A stretch of 64,000 nt of DNA, taken from Grammothele lineata (Eukaryota > Basidiomycota > Agaricomycetes > Polyporales > Polyporaceae). Position 1 is the stretch's first letter. Each line of letters begins with the position of its first letter. The position numbers and the translations under genes are program-made. Below the pieces are notes generated by a model. The model did no database searches, was not told the origin of the DNA, and saw only the letters and a program-made list of their open reading frames with translations. Of this stretch, positions 45,718 to 56,946 are shown one piece after another. Location: assembly GCA_002150815.3 (NCBI GenBank), contig NDFF03000029.1, positions 186,001-250,000 on the forward strand, written 5' to 3'.

Positions 45718-48404
45718 TCAAGGTCTAACCCCAGCAGCGAACACCATCGCGACTACGAAGCCCGCTAAGATCAGTAGCCCGCTGACCGCCGCGGCGATCC
45801 GACAGCGCCTGACCCACTGGTCCGTCGACGTCCTTACTCGCCCGTTAGGAGGCAGACATTTGCTGAGCCGTAAAGACGACTCTTCGCTCTTGGCTGCAGG
45901 CGTAAGGGACTCCAGAGACGGCGCGAAGAGCGGGTACCACGACTTGGCCTTGATCCTCGGCTCCACCGAGCTCTGCATCTTCTCCGGTTTCGGGGGCACC
46001 GGCGGTGGGACCTTCGTTGTACTCGTTGCAGCACTCACGTGCTTCCCTGCGCCCACCGAAGACGCCGGGTTGACAGCGGTATCTGCGCTCCCCCGTTTAC
46101 GGCCCCGGCTCGCGCGCCGTGAGGCACGGTGCCAGAGCGGGAGGAGCCCCCCGCCCTCCTCTTCCGCGCGCACGCCACCGTCGCGCGCGAGGAGCCAGCC
46201 GCCGATGAGCCAGCACCACGGCATGACGAACCCGAGCCAGAAGAGCAAGCGCGCAGGCGAGCGCGCCTGCGCGTGTGCGCCGTGGGATGGTGGGAAGATC
46301 ATCCGGTCCGCTGAGCCGAGAGAGTGCCCCTTGAGCCAGCGCTGTCCGAGGAACGTCTCGCCCGAGAACGAGGAGCCTCCGCCGGTGGAACGCGAGTGCG
46401 AGCGACCTGGGTGCGGGCGTGGACGGGCGGGTGGCACAGAGAGGCCCGAGTGCATGCTCGTTGGGGCGGGGTTCGCCGGGCGGAGGCTTGGGGGGCGCTC
46501 CTCGCCGTCGCTCACGGGACGCCAGAAGCGACCATGCTCGTCCACATCGTACAAGCCTGTGGGCAGGTGGCGCGCCGTTGGGGCTTGAGTCTCCGTCTCG
46601 CCGGTGTCCTCCGTGCGCCCGGTGGTTTCCTGCGTGTCTCGGCTCTCTCCCGTGGCGCCTGTGCCGTCGCTCGAACGGATGGCGCTGGGGTCGACGTACA
46701 TCGCTGCGAGGTCGTGGCTGAGCGAGAAGCGCTGCTGCTCGTTCTCGACGGCCGGCGTGCTAGGGGAGACAGGGGAAGGTGCAGTCATAAAGCTACTGGT
46801 GCGTGCACTGGCGCTGACACTTGCACCGTCCTCGTATATCACAGAAACCATGTTGGGGGCACGGGGGCTTCCGGCGACTGTAGGCAAAGAGGGTAGAGGG
46901 AGGCGGGACTTGCGTAGGACTAGAGGTCCGATGTTCACAAAGGTCGGAGTCACCCCGGGGGGAGAGATGGCTGCAGGAGCAGAGGATGAGGGTGGGATAG
47001 AAGACGAGCTTGTGGTCGCGCTGACAGCGGATTGGAAGTTGGGGCGGAGGTCGAGCGGGGGTATCACAGGAGGCACTACAGAAACCGTGGAGAGGTGCGT
47101 GCTGGTTGACGTCTGGCTCAAGGACCGCTTGAGGGGGCGGTTCAGGAACGCGTTGTGCGCGGACGACGTGGATTGCGCGGCTGTGCAAGGGCTCCGTCCG
47201 TATCCGCCGAAATTGAAGAGAGGAATATGAAGATCGTGCACTCACTCAGTCGATCGAACGTCCGCGTCGAATCCGGCGTGCGCGGCACGCTGTCCACCGA
47301 CAGCTTCCTGTGCGGCGGGAACGGCACCTGCTGCTCGTGGATCGGGGAGAGCGGCTTCGGCAGCACACCCATTGCCGCGCCGGGGCCATGCCCAAGCCCA
47401 CCATGCCCGTTCCCATTCCCGTTCGTCCCATTCCCGATGCCCCCACCGCCTCCCACCGCGCCGTTCGCCCCATTTCCGTTCCCGTTGAACCCGTTCCCGT
47501 TAGCGTGCGCAAAGAGCCCCGAGCCTAGAACGTGCACTCCGTGCGCAGCGCCCCGGAGGGACCCGGGCTCACTCTCCACGTCCACATCCGAGTCCTCCGA
47601 GTTATAGTTGGACTCGACGACGGGCCGCGTAGACCATGCGCTCCGCCGACCTACCGACGACGGCCGCGGTCCGCCCCCACTCCCCTGCGCGCCCTGCAGG
47701 ATCGAGCCCGCCGCGGAGGGCGCCGAAGAGGACGCGCGCAAGGACGGGGAGGACGTGGAGCGGCTCATCGTCGCCGGGTACGCGCGTGCCGAGCTCGTGG
47801 TGGTGGGCGTCGGAGGGAGTCCTGCGGCGTTCGACTTCGCGCTCGCGCTCGTAGTGTTCGTGCTGAGGGACTTGGCGGGGCTGCCGTCGGGCTGCCCGCT
47901 CTGCGGCCGCGAGGGCAGCTGGGTCACCGTCTCGTCAGTCTTTGTAGTCGTCGCCGTCGTGGGTGTCGCTACGGACGTCGTGGGTGTGGGCGTGGGCGTC
48001 TTCCACAGGACATGCGGCGGGGCGCTCGGCGCGCCGAGTGTCGCTGTCGACCCGGAGAATTGCTGCTTGCGCGCGAGGAGGGGCGTGTTCACCGCGTCCG
48101 AGGGCGGCGACGGCACCGATGCAGAGGGGTCGAGGATGAGCCGAAGGCTGTTCGCGTGCTTGGGTTGGTGACGTTGTGGCTGGAAGTAGGAGGACGTGCT
48201 GGGTTCCGTGCCATGCTCGAGGCCGGCTTCTATATCGTAGGCTGGGTCGTTGAGGCTGACCTCGGCGATGGGGATGGGCGCTAGCGGCTCGCGCTCGCGC
48301 TCATGCTCGCGGGATCGATCGGAGGCAGAGGCTGACGCGGAGGCGGACTGGGAGGATATTGGAAGGCTTTTCCGTTGGAATATGCGACCGAATGCGCTGA
48401 ACAT
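45718..48404 (-). CDS. Ser/Pro-rich protein with two C-terminal membrane segments, unknown
   Basis: Two exons, 48404-47246 and 47180-45718, total 873 aa. The first 680 residues are low complexity: Ser/Thr/Pro stretches, and an Asn-Gly tract (HANGNGFNGNGNGANGAVGG, then more). Several SP/TP sites suggest phosphorylation. A PLYDVDEHGRFWRPVSDGEE-like segment (GLYDVDEHGRFWRPVSDGEE) is the most ordered part before the first hydrophobic helix (about residues 697-717, LFWLGFVMPWCWLIGGWLL). After a charged, PPVPPKP-containing linker, a second helix ends the protein (about residues 848-870, AAAVSGLLILAGFVVAMVFA). The architecture resembles basidiomycete serine-rich membrane proteins, but I recognise no named family. 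The ATG at 48404 was preferred over one at 48461 because MFSAFGRIFQRKS is a compact start. Convergent with the second hydrolase gene. Confidence 0.72.
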
Positions 48405-49691
48405 TTTCGCAAGGGGGCGTGTAGCGCTGAGGGTTTCCCCCAGAGAAAGTGCGGACCGCACGTGCAGTAGAGTGTTCGAAAATGCGTATAAGAGGTTGAG
48501 TCCAAGGAGCGGAGGACAGAGGGGAGCCCACCGAGCCTCGTTGCTCCCCGACTGTTATACTACTCCTTCTCCCAAGCGCAGTACGGATCCAGAACGGCAA
48601 ATGGGCCGGAGGGCGGCGCGAACCTCGCCTCATGCGTGCCGCAGGTGCGAAATGAAAGCCACGCACTACCCTGAGTCGGGGCATGGGAGGCTCGCGACAT
48701 CCGTACGTTAGGCCAGTTTTAGCTTTGTCACGATGACGGTGATTCGAAGGCGTAGAAAGGGCAAGGTGAATCGGTAAACATGCGAGCCTGACACGGTGGG
48801 ACGTCTGGGCTGACAGAATGATATCTAGGTTCTGCCACATTCAACCGGATTTCAGGATACTCAAGGAACCCGGTGCGTCTCCCGAAAGCGAGGTTGACGT
48901 CACGAGCGACGGAGATCGATGTATGAACCGGTGTTAGCCCTTCTTGTGCCTACAGGATCGCGGCTGGTGATTAACGAAACGCCATGAGGACGAAGTCGGA
49001 AGCCTCGGGCGGTTGCCCCCATTCCGAAAGGCCGACCGTAAGGCGAGGTTCCTAGGGTCTTGCTGCGTTAAGGCGTTGGCGGACACAGTGAAATGATGCT
49101 GGGCGCTGCGCTTGGCTGACAGGACGCTGAGGAGCTCGTGTGAAGTTACAGCGGCCGCCTGGGACTTCGGCGGCAGGATGGCCGCTTGCGGTAACCTGGG
49201 AGTAACATGGGAGTAATCGCACCATAAGCAGTAGCCTGAGGCGAGGTAGCTCAACTCACCATCGATTAGTGCGTCTGCGCGATAGTCACGACTTGACATT
49301 CCTTGAGTAAGATATGGCAGGATATTGGAACGAAGCTTCATCTGCTAGGTTGGGAGAGCTGGGTAAGGTGGAAAGTGATTGCGCAACAGCAAAAGCGATA
49401 GCACTTGAGAGCGCGATCAAGGTGGGAGTCGAAGGACTTGGAGGGATCTCGAGAGTTTGGTGATGGGGGTGTATAGCGGAGATCAGACAGGGTTCGGGAG
49501 AGGAGGGGAGCAAGAAAGCAGCTCATTGCAACACGTGACAAGCAAGAGATCGTACAAACAGCGACCAGAACAGCGATGGATATACAATAGGGTAACAGAT
49601 CTGACCGGAGAGAAGCAGCTGGGAGAGGGTGTCTCGAGCCGGAGTATAGTGATAACGATAGGTATCCGAACGTACGGCCGTCCGTAGTCCA
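48405..49691. other. Intergenic stretch
   Basis: About 1.3 kb with only short overlapping open frames (for example 48934-49341 and 49286-49541, minus), none with a recognisable motif. The part next to 48405 must contain the promoter of the Ser-rich gene; the part next to 49691 the 3' region of the acidic-protein gene. Confidence 0.4.
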
Positions 49692-50539
49692 TTAAGACGT
49701 TGCCGTCGTAGTCTCATCGGGTTTACTGGGGGACGAGGACTCCAGAGTAAGGCCAGGCACTTCTTCGGCGGGGGCGGGGGCAGGAGAAACGGCGACAGGG
49801 ATGGGTTTCGACTCCTCCACCGTTGCTGAGGGGATGACAACGGCCGGCGTAGAGACTTCCTCCTTCGCATCGACATCCAACTCGCCCTCTGCATCCTGGT
49901 CTTCGCCCTCGACAGCCTTCAACGTCGGCGACTCGGGAAGCGGCACTGCTGCTGCCTCATGTGCAACGGTCTCCCCATCCTCCCCAGCTGTGACCTCCTT
50001 CTCTTCGTCGGCCACTTCGGAAGGCGCAGACGGGGCGAGCTTGACCTTTCCTTCTTCCAGCTCAACGTCCCTAACGCCCTCCGTCACCTCTGTGACCTCC
50101 TCCGTGTCGGTGCGCGCGGCAGGGGAGCTCCCACGCTCCTGCTCGTCGGTCGCTGCCTCCGAGTCTGCACGAGCCTTCTTCGCAGGGGTCGTCTCGCGCT
50201 CCTCAGGCTCCGTCGTGCTCAGCCGCCGCTTACGGCCGATCTGGGGTGCGGTCGAGGTCGCTGGTTCCCGCGAACGTGGTGGCCGACGAGCCGAAAGAGA
50301 AGACGACGGCAATCGGCATGCGCGGGGTGCGCGAGATCGATTCGGCCGGATACGCAGTGACGGCGAGGGAGGCGCATACAAAGGGAGATCGCGGATGTTC
50401 GGAAAAAGAGAGACAAGGCGCATGTCAGACGCATGGGCTGGGCGATCGGTGGGATGCACGTACCATCCTCGCTCCAGGGCCGATCGGGGCGCGGGAAGAA
50501 CGAGCTCGAGATGCGGCGGATGAGCTTGTACATGGACAT
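49692..50539 (-). CDS. Small acidic nuclear-type protein, unknown
   Basis: Two exons, 50539-50464 and 50260-49692 (intron 203 nt, GTACGT to CAG), total 214 aa. It starts MSMYKLIRRISSSFFPRPDR. After the junction come TAPQIGRKRRLSTTEPEE and TTPAKKARADSEA, two basic clusters that look like a bipartite nuclear localisation signal. The remaining 150 residues are Glu/Val/Ala/Pro-rich and disordered (VTEVTEGVRDVELEEGKVKL type). No family recognised. The intron is longer than its neighbours, and an unspliced reading starting in exon 1 also stays open through it in a different frame, so the splice choice is the weakest point. Confidence 0.6.
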
Positions 50540-51671
50540 GTTTGGTAGTATATCGCGCGCGGAGTGCGGACAGGAAAATCGTATGCAAAGATGAGAAGGA
50601 CGACGAGGAGGGACGCGGGCGCGGGGCAGAGATCGCGGGGCGCGCGACGCGACGTGGCGTCCAGTGTATTTCAGAAATCTGTCCCGGCTTTGCGGTTGTT
50701 TGCCTCCCCCCAGCCCATCACGATCACGTGCCCGACGCGTTCCCATTGTCCCGTGCATGCAGCACAAATGCGCGCCCGAGATCCGAAGTATAAGGCGCGT
50801 CCTTTTTTTCGAATCCTTGTATGGTGCCTGGCAGGGCCGTGCCGTATGACAGGTAGTACGCAACCGAGTGAGCGCGTAGGTTGCAATGTGAGGGGGTGGT
50901 CGTGGGTCGATGGAGGGGGAATGTACTGTAACTTAGAGTGGGGGGCGTCGACCAAAGCCGTTAGCTGCAGAGCGTAGCGTATGCGTGGTAGGGGTACTGT
51001 ACGGGGTAGGATAAATGTTGGGTGTGAGTGTATCGTAAGTGTTAACAGGCGGCTCCCCGTCCTGCGTGAGCCCCGCCACCCCTGACCATCCGAGTGGGTT
51101 CTAAACCTGCCGTCGTGATAGTGGGAGCGAGTGTGCTCTCGGGCGTTTGCCTCTTGCCATGGTAAGGGGTACGAGCGGCAGCATCCCCGCCGTCCGTCAG
51201 AACTATCCTATCCCAGGAGCGTCCTAGATCGGGGTTATCGGGCTGAGAATGGCAGGAACGCTAGTACCTTCCCCCTTGTGAGGCCAGTACAGGCATTACT
51301 TACTATATTGTGGAGGGACCATTTAAGGAGTTACACAGCCTCGAAACTGTTCAGCGACGTTGGCTATGATGTAGACCGCTTAGTGCTCATTACGAAAGCA
51401 CTTACTGTAACATCGGTTCACAGAGTACTTTCTTCGGGTATTTGATTCGTTGTTCCGGACGGTAGATTTGCTGCACGCCTATATCGTTCCTGTGTTTAGA
51501 ACTTAGTTATACGCCATAGTAGAAGTATAGACTTAGGCTCCAGAGAAAATGGTACAAGAATGAGGCATCATCAAGGATAACACTAGGGGGGCTGCGCCGC
51601 ATAAGCGACGCCCTCTCCAAGTCTGGCTTGGACGTCGGCGGGCGGGTAAGGGTGCGGGGCGAGAAGGGAAG
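50540..51671. other. Intergenic stretch
   Basis: About 1.1 kb. No coding sequence is supported; open frames such as 50564-50977 lack motifs. Nothing repeat-like was seen apart from the tandem duplication that begins at 51672. Confidence 0.4.
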
Positions 51672-52675
51672 ATGAGGGGCGCTAGATCTTCACGAGGGAC
51701 GAGTGAAGGGATAGCAGACCGTCTATGGCACGACCGAAAGCGGAAGGGAACGAGCGTCTCTCTTCTCTCGTTCGTCCTCCGCTTTCGCCCTAGCCTATCG
51801 GCGCATATACCCAACATCCTGCAGCATTCCACGCGCCGATTGCTTTTGATTACCCTCCCACCTCTCCCTTGGTTTGTTTTTTGGTTTGTTTCTTTTTCAG
51901 CGACCGCCTCGTTTGTTTTTCTGTCTGGGAATCTCGCTGACACTCGCACTCGTTCCACAGAAGAGCATCGAGACGGGCGCTGGAGGAGCCCGCGCACCGC
52001 ACTCGCGCGCGACGTCCGAGAGCACCACACGGACTGGGCACGCGGGACCGGGCGCGCCGGGCCTCCTATCCCGTTGACATCATTATCGTTATGTTCAATA
52101 TACACTGTGTTAATACATATTCGCACGCGATACCTGATCAACATCTGGCGTGAGCGAGCGAGGGAGTCCATAGATGAGGGGCGCTAGATCTTCACGAGGG
52201 ACGAGTGAAGGGATAGCAGACCGTCTATGGCACGACCGAAAGCGGAAGGGAACGAGCGTCTCTCTTCTCTCGTTCGTCCTCCGCTTTCGCCCTAGCCTAT
52301 CGGCGCATATACCCAGCATCCTGCAGCATTCCACGCGCCGATTGCTTTTGATTACCCTCCCACCTCTCCCTTGGTTTGTTTTTTGGTTTGTTTCTTTTTC
52401 AGCGACCGCCTCGTTTGTTTTTCTGTCTGGGAATCTCGCTGACACTCGCACTCGTTCCACAGAAGAGCATCGAGACGGGCGCTGGAGGAGCCCGCGCACC
52501 GCACTCGCGCGCGACGTCCGAGAGCACCACACGGACTGGGCACGCGGGACCGGGCGCGCCGGGCCTCCTATCCCGTTGACATCATTATCGTTATGTTCAA
52601 TATACACTGTGTTAATACATATTCGCACGCGATACCTGATCAACATCTGGCGTGAGCGAGCGAGGGAGTCCATAG
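51672..52675. repeat. Tandem duplication of a 502-bp unit
   Basis: Unit 51672-52173 is followed directly by 52174-52675. I find one difference (CCCAACATCC versus CCCAGCATCC, near 51817 and 52319). Each unit starts ATGAGGGGCGCTAGATCTTC and ends GGGAGTCCATAG. Open frames in each unit (for example 51672-52187 and 52174-52785 plus, with minus-strand mirrors) are duplicated along with it but contain no known domain. The unit lacks TG...CA ends with inverted bases and target duplications, so it is not a recognisable pair of LTRs. Confidence 0.92.
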
Positions 52676-55014
52676 ACGCGGCGTACGTGGCCGCGCGCCG
52701 TGCGCGCAGGCGTGCACATCGTTGTCCCGACCTACACTTGCCGGTCTTCTCGGACTCGCTCTCACACCGGTACCAACCAGCCTAGGCACCGGGACCCGAG
52801 GAGGCAGGAAGTTGTACCCGGGTCGGGCCGCCGCCTCGTGGCGCACTAGTGACGTCTGCCCGCCCCGGGCCGGCTGCCGCATGCCAAGCTCGACCGGGGG
52901 GCTTGCCACCCGGCGTCGGTGGATAACCACTGCTAGTACTACTAGCGCCGCGCGGAGGAACTGCACACAGCTGAACGCCTTCCAATTTCCGGATGCGCTC
53001 GCGCGGCTCCACCACGCGGTGGACGGTGGCCGCCGTGTGTGTGCATGTGAGCACTCCGAGAAGCGCCAACGTTCCGCCGGCAGCCCGACTCGGACTGATC
53101 TCCACAGCTAACCACCGTGAGCGCGCGGGCCCCCTCGAGCGAGTAAGGTATGCTAGTTGGCTACGCGGTGGGTCTCAGGGACGAAAAGTGGGCTCGCTGA
53201 TCCGGAGGCTGCAGACGTGTTCCGCAGATCTAACCCCGCGCGGGTCCGCCAGAGCCCGAAAAGCAGCTGATTCCCTGCCCTGGCAGCACAAATTCTCACT
53301 CACAGTCGCAATCGGCCGCCCTGGGGGGTCGAACGTTACGATCGAGGCGCGGGCCCCTCCGGCGGCGCGTCGATCATCGCGGTCGGTGGCACGCGTCCGT
53401 GGTCAAACTTGAAGTACAATTACCGGCCCCTCATCGTCGATTCCGCGAACGTCCCTCGTAATTGCCGCCGCCGCAAATCGCAATCGCAATCGCGATCTCG
53501 ATCCTCGAACCGCCCGCCACGGGTTGCGGTGACGCTCATATGAGCTCCTGAGCGAGCACTTCGTTGCGTCCGCGGTGGCGAGGGCGCGCGGGACCGAGTC
53601 CGAACCCGGGCCGGGAGATCGCTCTTGCTCTTCGGGGGATCTGCGCGGTTCGCCAGTAGTTGGCCGTTGCGAGAGTTGCTAATTACTATAGGACATTTAG
53701 AAGGAATTAACCCCACCCACTAAATCGCAGTACCAAGCTCCAATCATACACCATTTCCCTACTTTCCACCGTCCACGAGACATCGAGTGACGTCGGTACA
53801 GACAGGAGACACCAGTAGTACGTTAGCATGCACGCGCACTCTCGCCGGGCTCGCTCGCAGTGGGGCGCACACACACAATTGTCTTCCACCCTCGCGCTCG
53901 GAGGAGGAATGGAGAACCTGCGAGCGGACTCAAGCCTCAGGTCTAGACCTAGACACCGACGGGCTTGATCGCCGGGGCCCACGCACCGCGACCGAGTAAG
54001 CCGCGCGGATCAACGTTCACTTCGATGGTAGTGGCTGGTGGTGGTGGCTGGTGGTGGCGGCCTGGGGGCGGGGGCTAATCGAATCTGCGATTGTACTCCA
54101 AGTTCAAGCTGCAATTGACGCTAAAGCTTGGCACGGTTACGGCCTCCGGGCCGCGTGGCATAGCACGCTCGCTCGCAGGGTGAGTATGAAGCATGAGATG
54201 TATACGAGACTCATAGGATATGGATATGGATATGGATACGGCTACGGGTGCAGATACGGATATGGATAGCTATCGATACGGATGTGGACTCGGACCGGGG
54301 CAGGATATAGTGATACAGCAGGTGGGGAACCGGGGGCGCGCGGTAAACGATACAGTCGGGTGCTAAGATGATACAGTCAGACAGACGGAGAGATAGACGG
54401 AGACAGGGTCAGTGAGGCACGAAGACAGTGTCCGGTGAGAATACAGCGGGTGTGGGAAACCATGGCTACAGAGACGAGTCGAGTCGAGACGGAACGGAAA
54501 TGAGGAGGAGATCGTGATAGGGAGACAGACAGATGATGCCAATGCAGAGTCCGTAGAATGGCGAATGACGAATGACGAATGACGTGAGGTAGCAGGACGT
54601 GTTAGGGGTGGGGGGGATCGTGAAAGATCATCATGGGACGCGTGGAGCGAAGAACGAGGAGCGAAGAGCAAGAAAAAAATACGCCCGGGGCGGCGCGCGG
54701 GCGCAGTCTATCCCGTCTAAACCTACGGCGAGGAACCCAAAGGACCGGAACGCAGACCAATGCTGGCGGGGAGAATAGAGAATAACGGAGGAAGGGAGAG
54801 GGAGAGGGGGGCCGAAAGTCGAAAGCCGAAGTCGGAGGCCGAAGTCGAAGGAAGAAAGATGAAGTGGCACTAGCGCCGACGCCCGCGAGTAGAGTCGGAA
54901 GGGGGGAGGGGACGGAAAAGCGGTCGTAACGGTCACGGCAATGGGGGAGGAGATGGGGACGGGAACGGGGAGGCGGGAACGGAACGCAGGCAGCAGGCCA
55001 GTCCCACTCTCCCG
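52676..55014. other. Gene-poor stretch
   Basis: About 2.3 kb with no supportable gene. It contains a GGATAT microsatellite (54216-54268) and purine-rich sequence near 54360-54980, the latter next to the 3' end of the zinc-finger gene. Confidence 0.4.
54216..54268 (+). repeat. GGATAT hexanucleotide microsatellite
   Basis: Four near-perfect GGATAT units grade into GGATAC/GGCTAC/AGATAC variants and return to GGATAT. Confidence 0.85.
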
Positions 55015-56946
55015 TCAGGGGTTGTATCCCTTGGGCCCCAGCCCGGCGGCAGCGGCGGGCGCGCCATACCCCTTGTGCACGCGCATGTGCTGGTGGAGGT
55101 TGTCCTGCCGGCTGAACTCCTTCTCGCACCCTGGGAAGTCGCACGTGAACGCTATTTGAACATATCCGCAAGGTCAGCGTCGGAACCCCAAGAGACAAGG
55201 GGAGGGGAGGGGAGGGGGAGAGGAAGGAGGGACTCACGTTTTTCGTTAGTGTGCAAGCACCGGATATGGCGCTTCAAGTGCTCCCCGCGCGCGAAGCAGC
55301 GCGCGCACCCGGGCACGCGGCACATGTACATCCTCTATACAAACAACCGTTTTTCGTCAGCCTCGCGTCCCCACTCATCATAGAGTAGAGAAGAGAGAGA
55401 GACGCACCTTCTGCGTAAGCCCCTCCGAAACGACCTGCTCCGCCGTCGGGACCCTCCTTCCCCTGCTCTTCTTCGTGAGGTCCGGGACAGGCTCCGGCGG
55501 GGGCAGCCGCACCCTCCCCCCTACCCCTACCCCTCCCATGCCCGCCCCGGTGGAGGTGGGAGACGACCCGGGCCAGAGCTGCTCGCGCGAGACCCGCCTT
55601 GAGCGCCGCGGCGCATCTTCGTCCATGAGGAGCAGTTGCTCGTCTTCAGGGTCGACATCGAGGTCGGCGGAGAGGGAGGCAAAGGACGCGCCGCTCGACG
55701 CGCTCGCCATGCTCGCTTTGCGTTTCCTCCCCCTGCTCCCCCCTGACGCTGAGATAGAGGCGGAGGCAGGGATATAGTGCGAGGGAGAAGGGGTGGACGT
55801 CGACGCGTGCCCGTGCGAGGGGATCCCGAACCGCACGGGCGAGCTGCCCCCGCTGAGGCTCCCGCTGGCAGAGGCGCCGTCGAGCTCGAAGTCGAGCTCT
55901 CCGCCCCCAGTGGATGCAGAGACGAGGACGTACCGCGCGTCGGCGTGGAGCGCCGCGTACGGCGAAGCGGGGGACACCTGCGCGGGGTTCACGAAGCGCT
56001 CGCTCCCGTCGGAGCCGTCGGAGAAGGGCGCGCGGGGCGGGGAGCTCCCGAGAATGTACGCGGATGCACCACCGGCGGTGGCGGGCGACGTGTCGTGCTG
56101 AGGGACGTTGTAGCCGTACGCGGCCTCGGCGGTGTGGGCGTGAGCGTGGACGTGGTGGTACTGTCGGAGCGCGTGCGACTCCGCGGCAGCGGCGGCGGCG
56201 AGGGTGCTGTGGCTAGTGGTCGTGTGGGCATGGGCGTGGGCATGGGCATGAGTGTGGTTGTTGTGCAAAGGCTCCGCGTACGGGGGCATGAACAAGCCGT
56301 ACATCTCCATCTGCTGCTGTTGGTGCTGGTGGTGAGCGTCATCAGCCTTGACGGGCGACGAGTGCAACGACGCGTGCGGGCTCGACGACGCCGAGGACGG
56401 CGCTGGGGCGAGGTCGTACATCCCGCCCTGCCCTGGGGTGTACGGCGGCTCCGCGTACTGATGCTGGTGCTGGCCCTGCTGGTGCTGGTGCTGTTGCTGC
56501 TGTTGTTCAACGACCTGTGTCCACGCCTGTTGTTCGTACGCCTGCTGCTCCGCGTGGTGATGCTGGTGGTGGTATGCCTGACCACCCGCGTGTTGCAAGT
56601 CCGCGTCCGCGACCTCGTACTGCGCCGCGCCCGCGTCAGCTTGAGGGACATACGACCCCGGGCTCGAGCCCGCGGCGATCGGGTACGGCGTCGCGCGGTA
56701 CGGCGTCGTCGGGAAGTGCGGCGAGTACCCCTGGGGTGGTTGCTGGTGGCGCGGGGCGGAGGCAGAGGCGGAAGCGGTGGCGGATGAGGAAGAGCGGACG
56801 TAAGACGACGCGCGGTGCGCGACGCGTTCCCCGAAGTTGTTGTACTGCGGGGGCCCGGCGTGGTCGTGCGCGTGCGCCCCGGGCGGGCTCGGCGGGTACT
56901 GGAGGTTGAGCACGGAGGCGTTCATGAATGGCTGGTGGCCGAGCAT
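55015..56946 (-). CDS. C2H2 zinc-finger transcription factor with His/Gln/Ser-rich N-terminus
   Basis: Three exons: 56946-55408, 55334-55238 and 55151-55015, total 590 aa. About 500 residues of low complexity come first (Gln- and His-rich runs such as VVEQQQQQHQHQQGQHQHQY, His-Ala repeats, Ser-rich stretches). A basic motif KSRGRRVPTAEQV follows. Two C2H2 fingers are coded by exons 2 and 3: YMCRVPGCARCFARGEHLKR ending HIRCLH (C-x4-C-x12-H-x4-H), and FTCDFPGCEKEFSRQDNLHQ ending HMRVH (C-x4-C-x12-H-x3-H). The EHLKRH...RQDNLxQH pattern is typical of fungal stress or developmental regulators; no specific orthologue can be named. It probably acts in the nucleus as a DNA-binding regulator. A short Ala/Gly tail follows the fingers. 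The first finger-coding exon is only 97 nt. Confidence 0.85.

Noticed and set aside
51672..52675. Duplicated 502-bp units as LTRs of a retroelement
   Set aside because: No internal region separates them, no TG...CA ends or target duplications were found; a tandem duplication is simpler.
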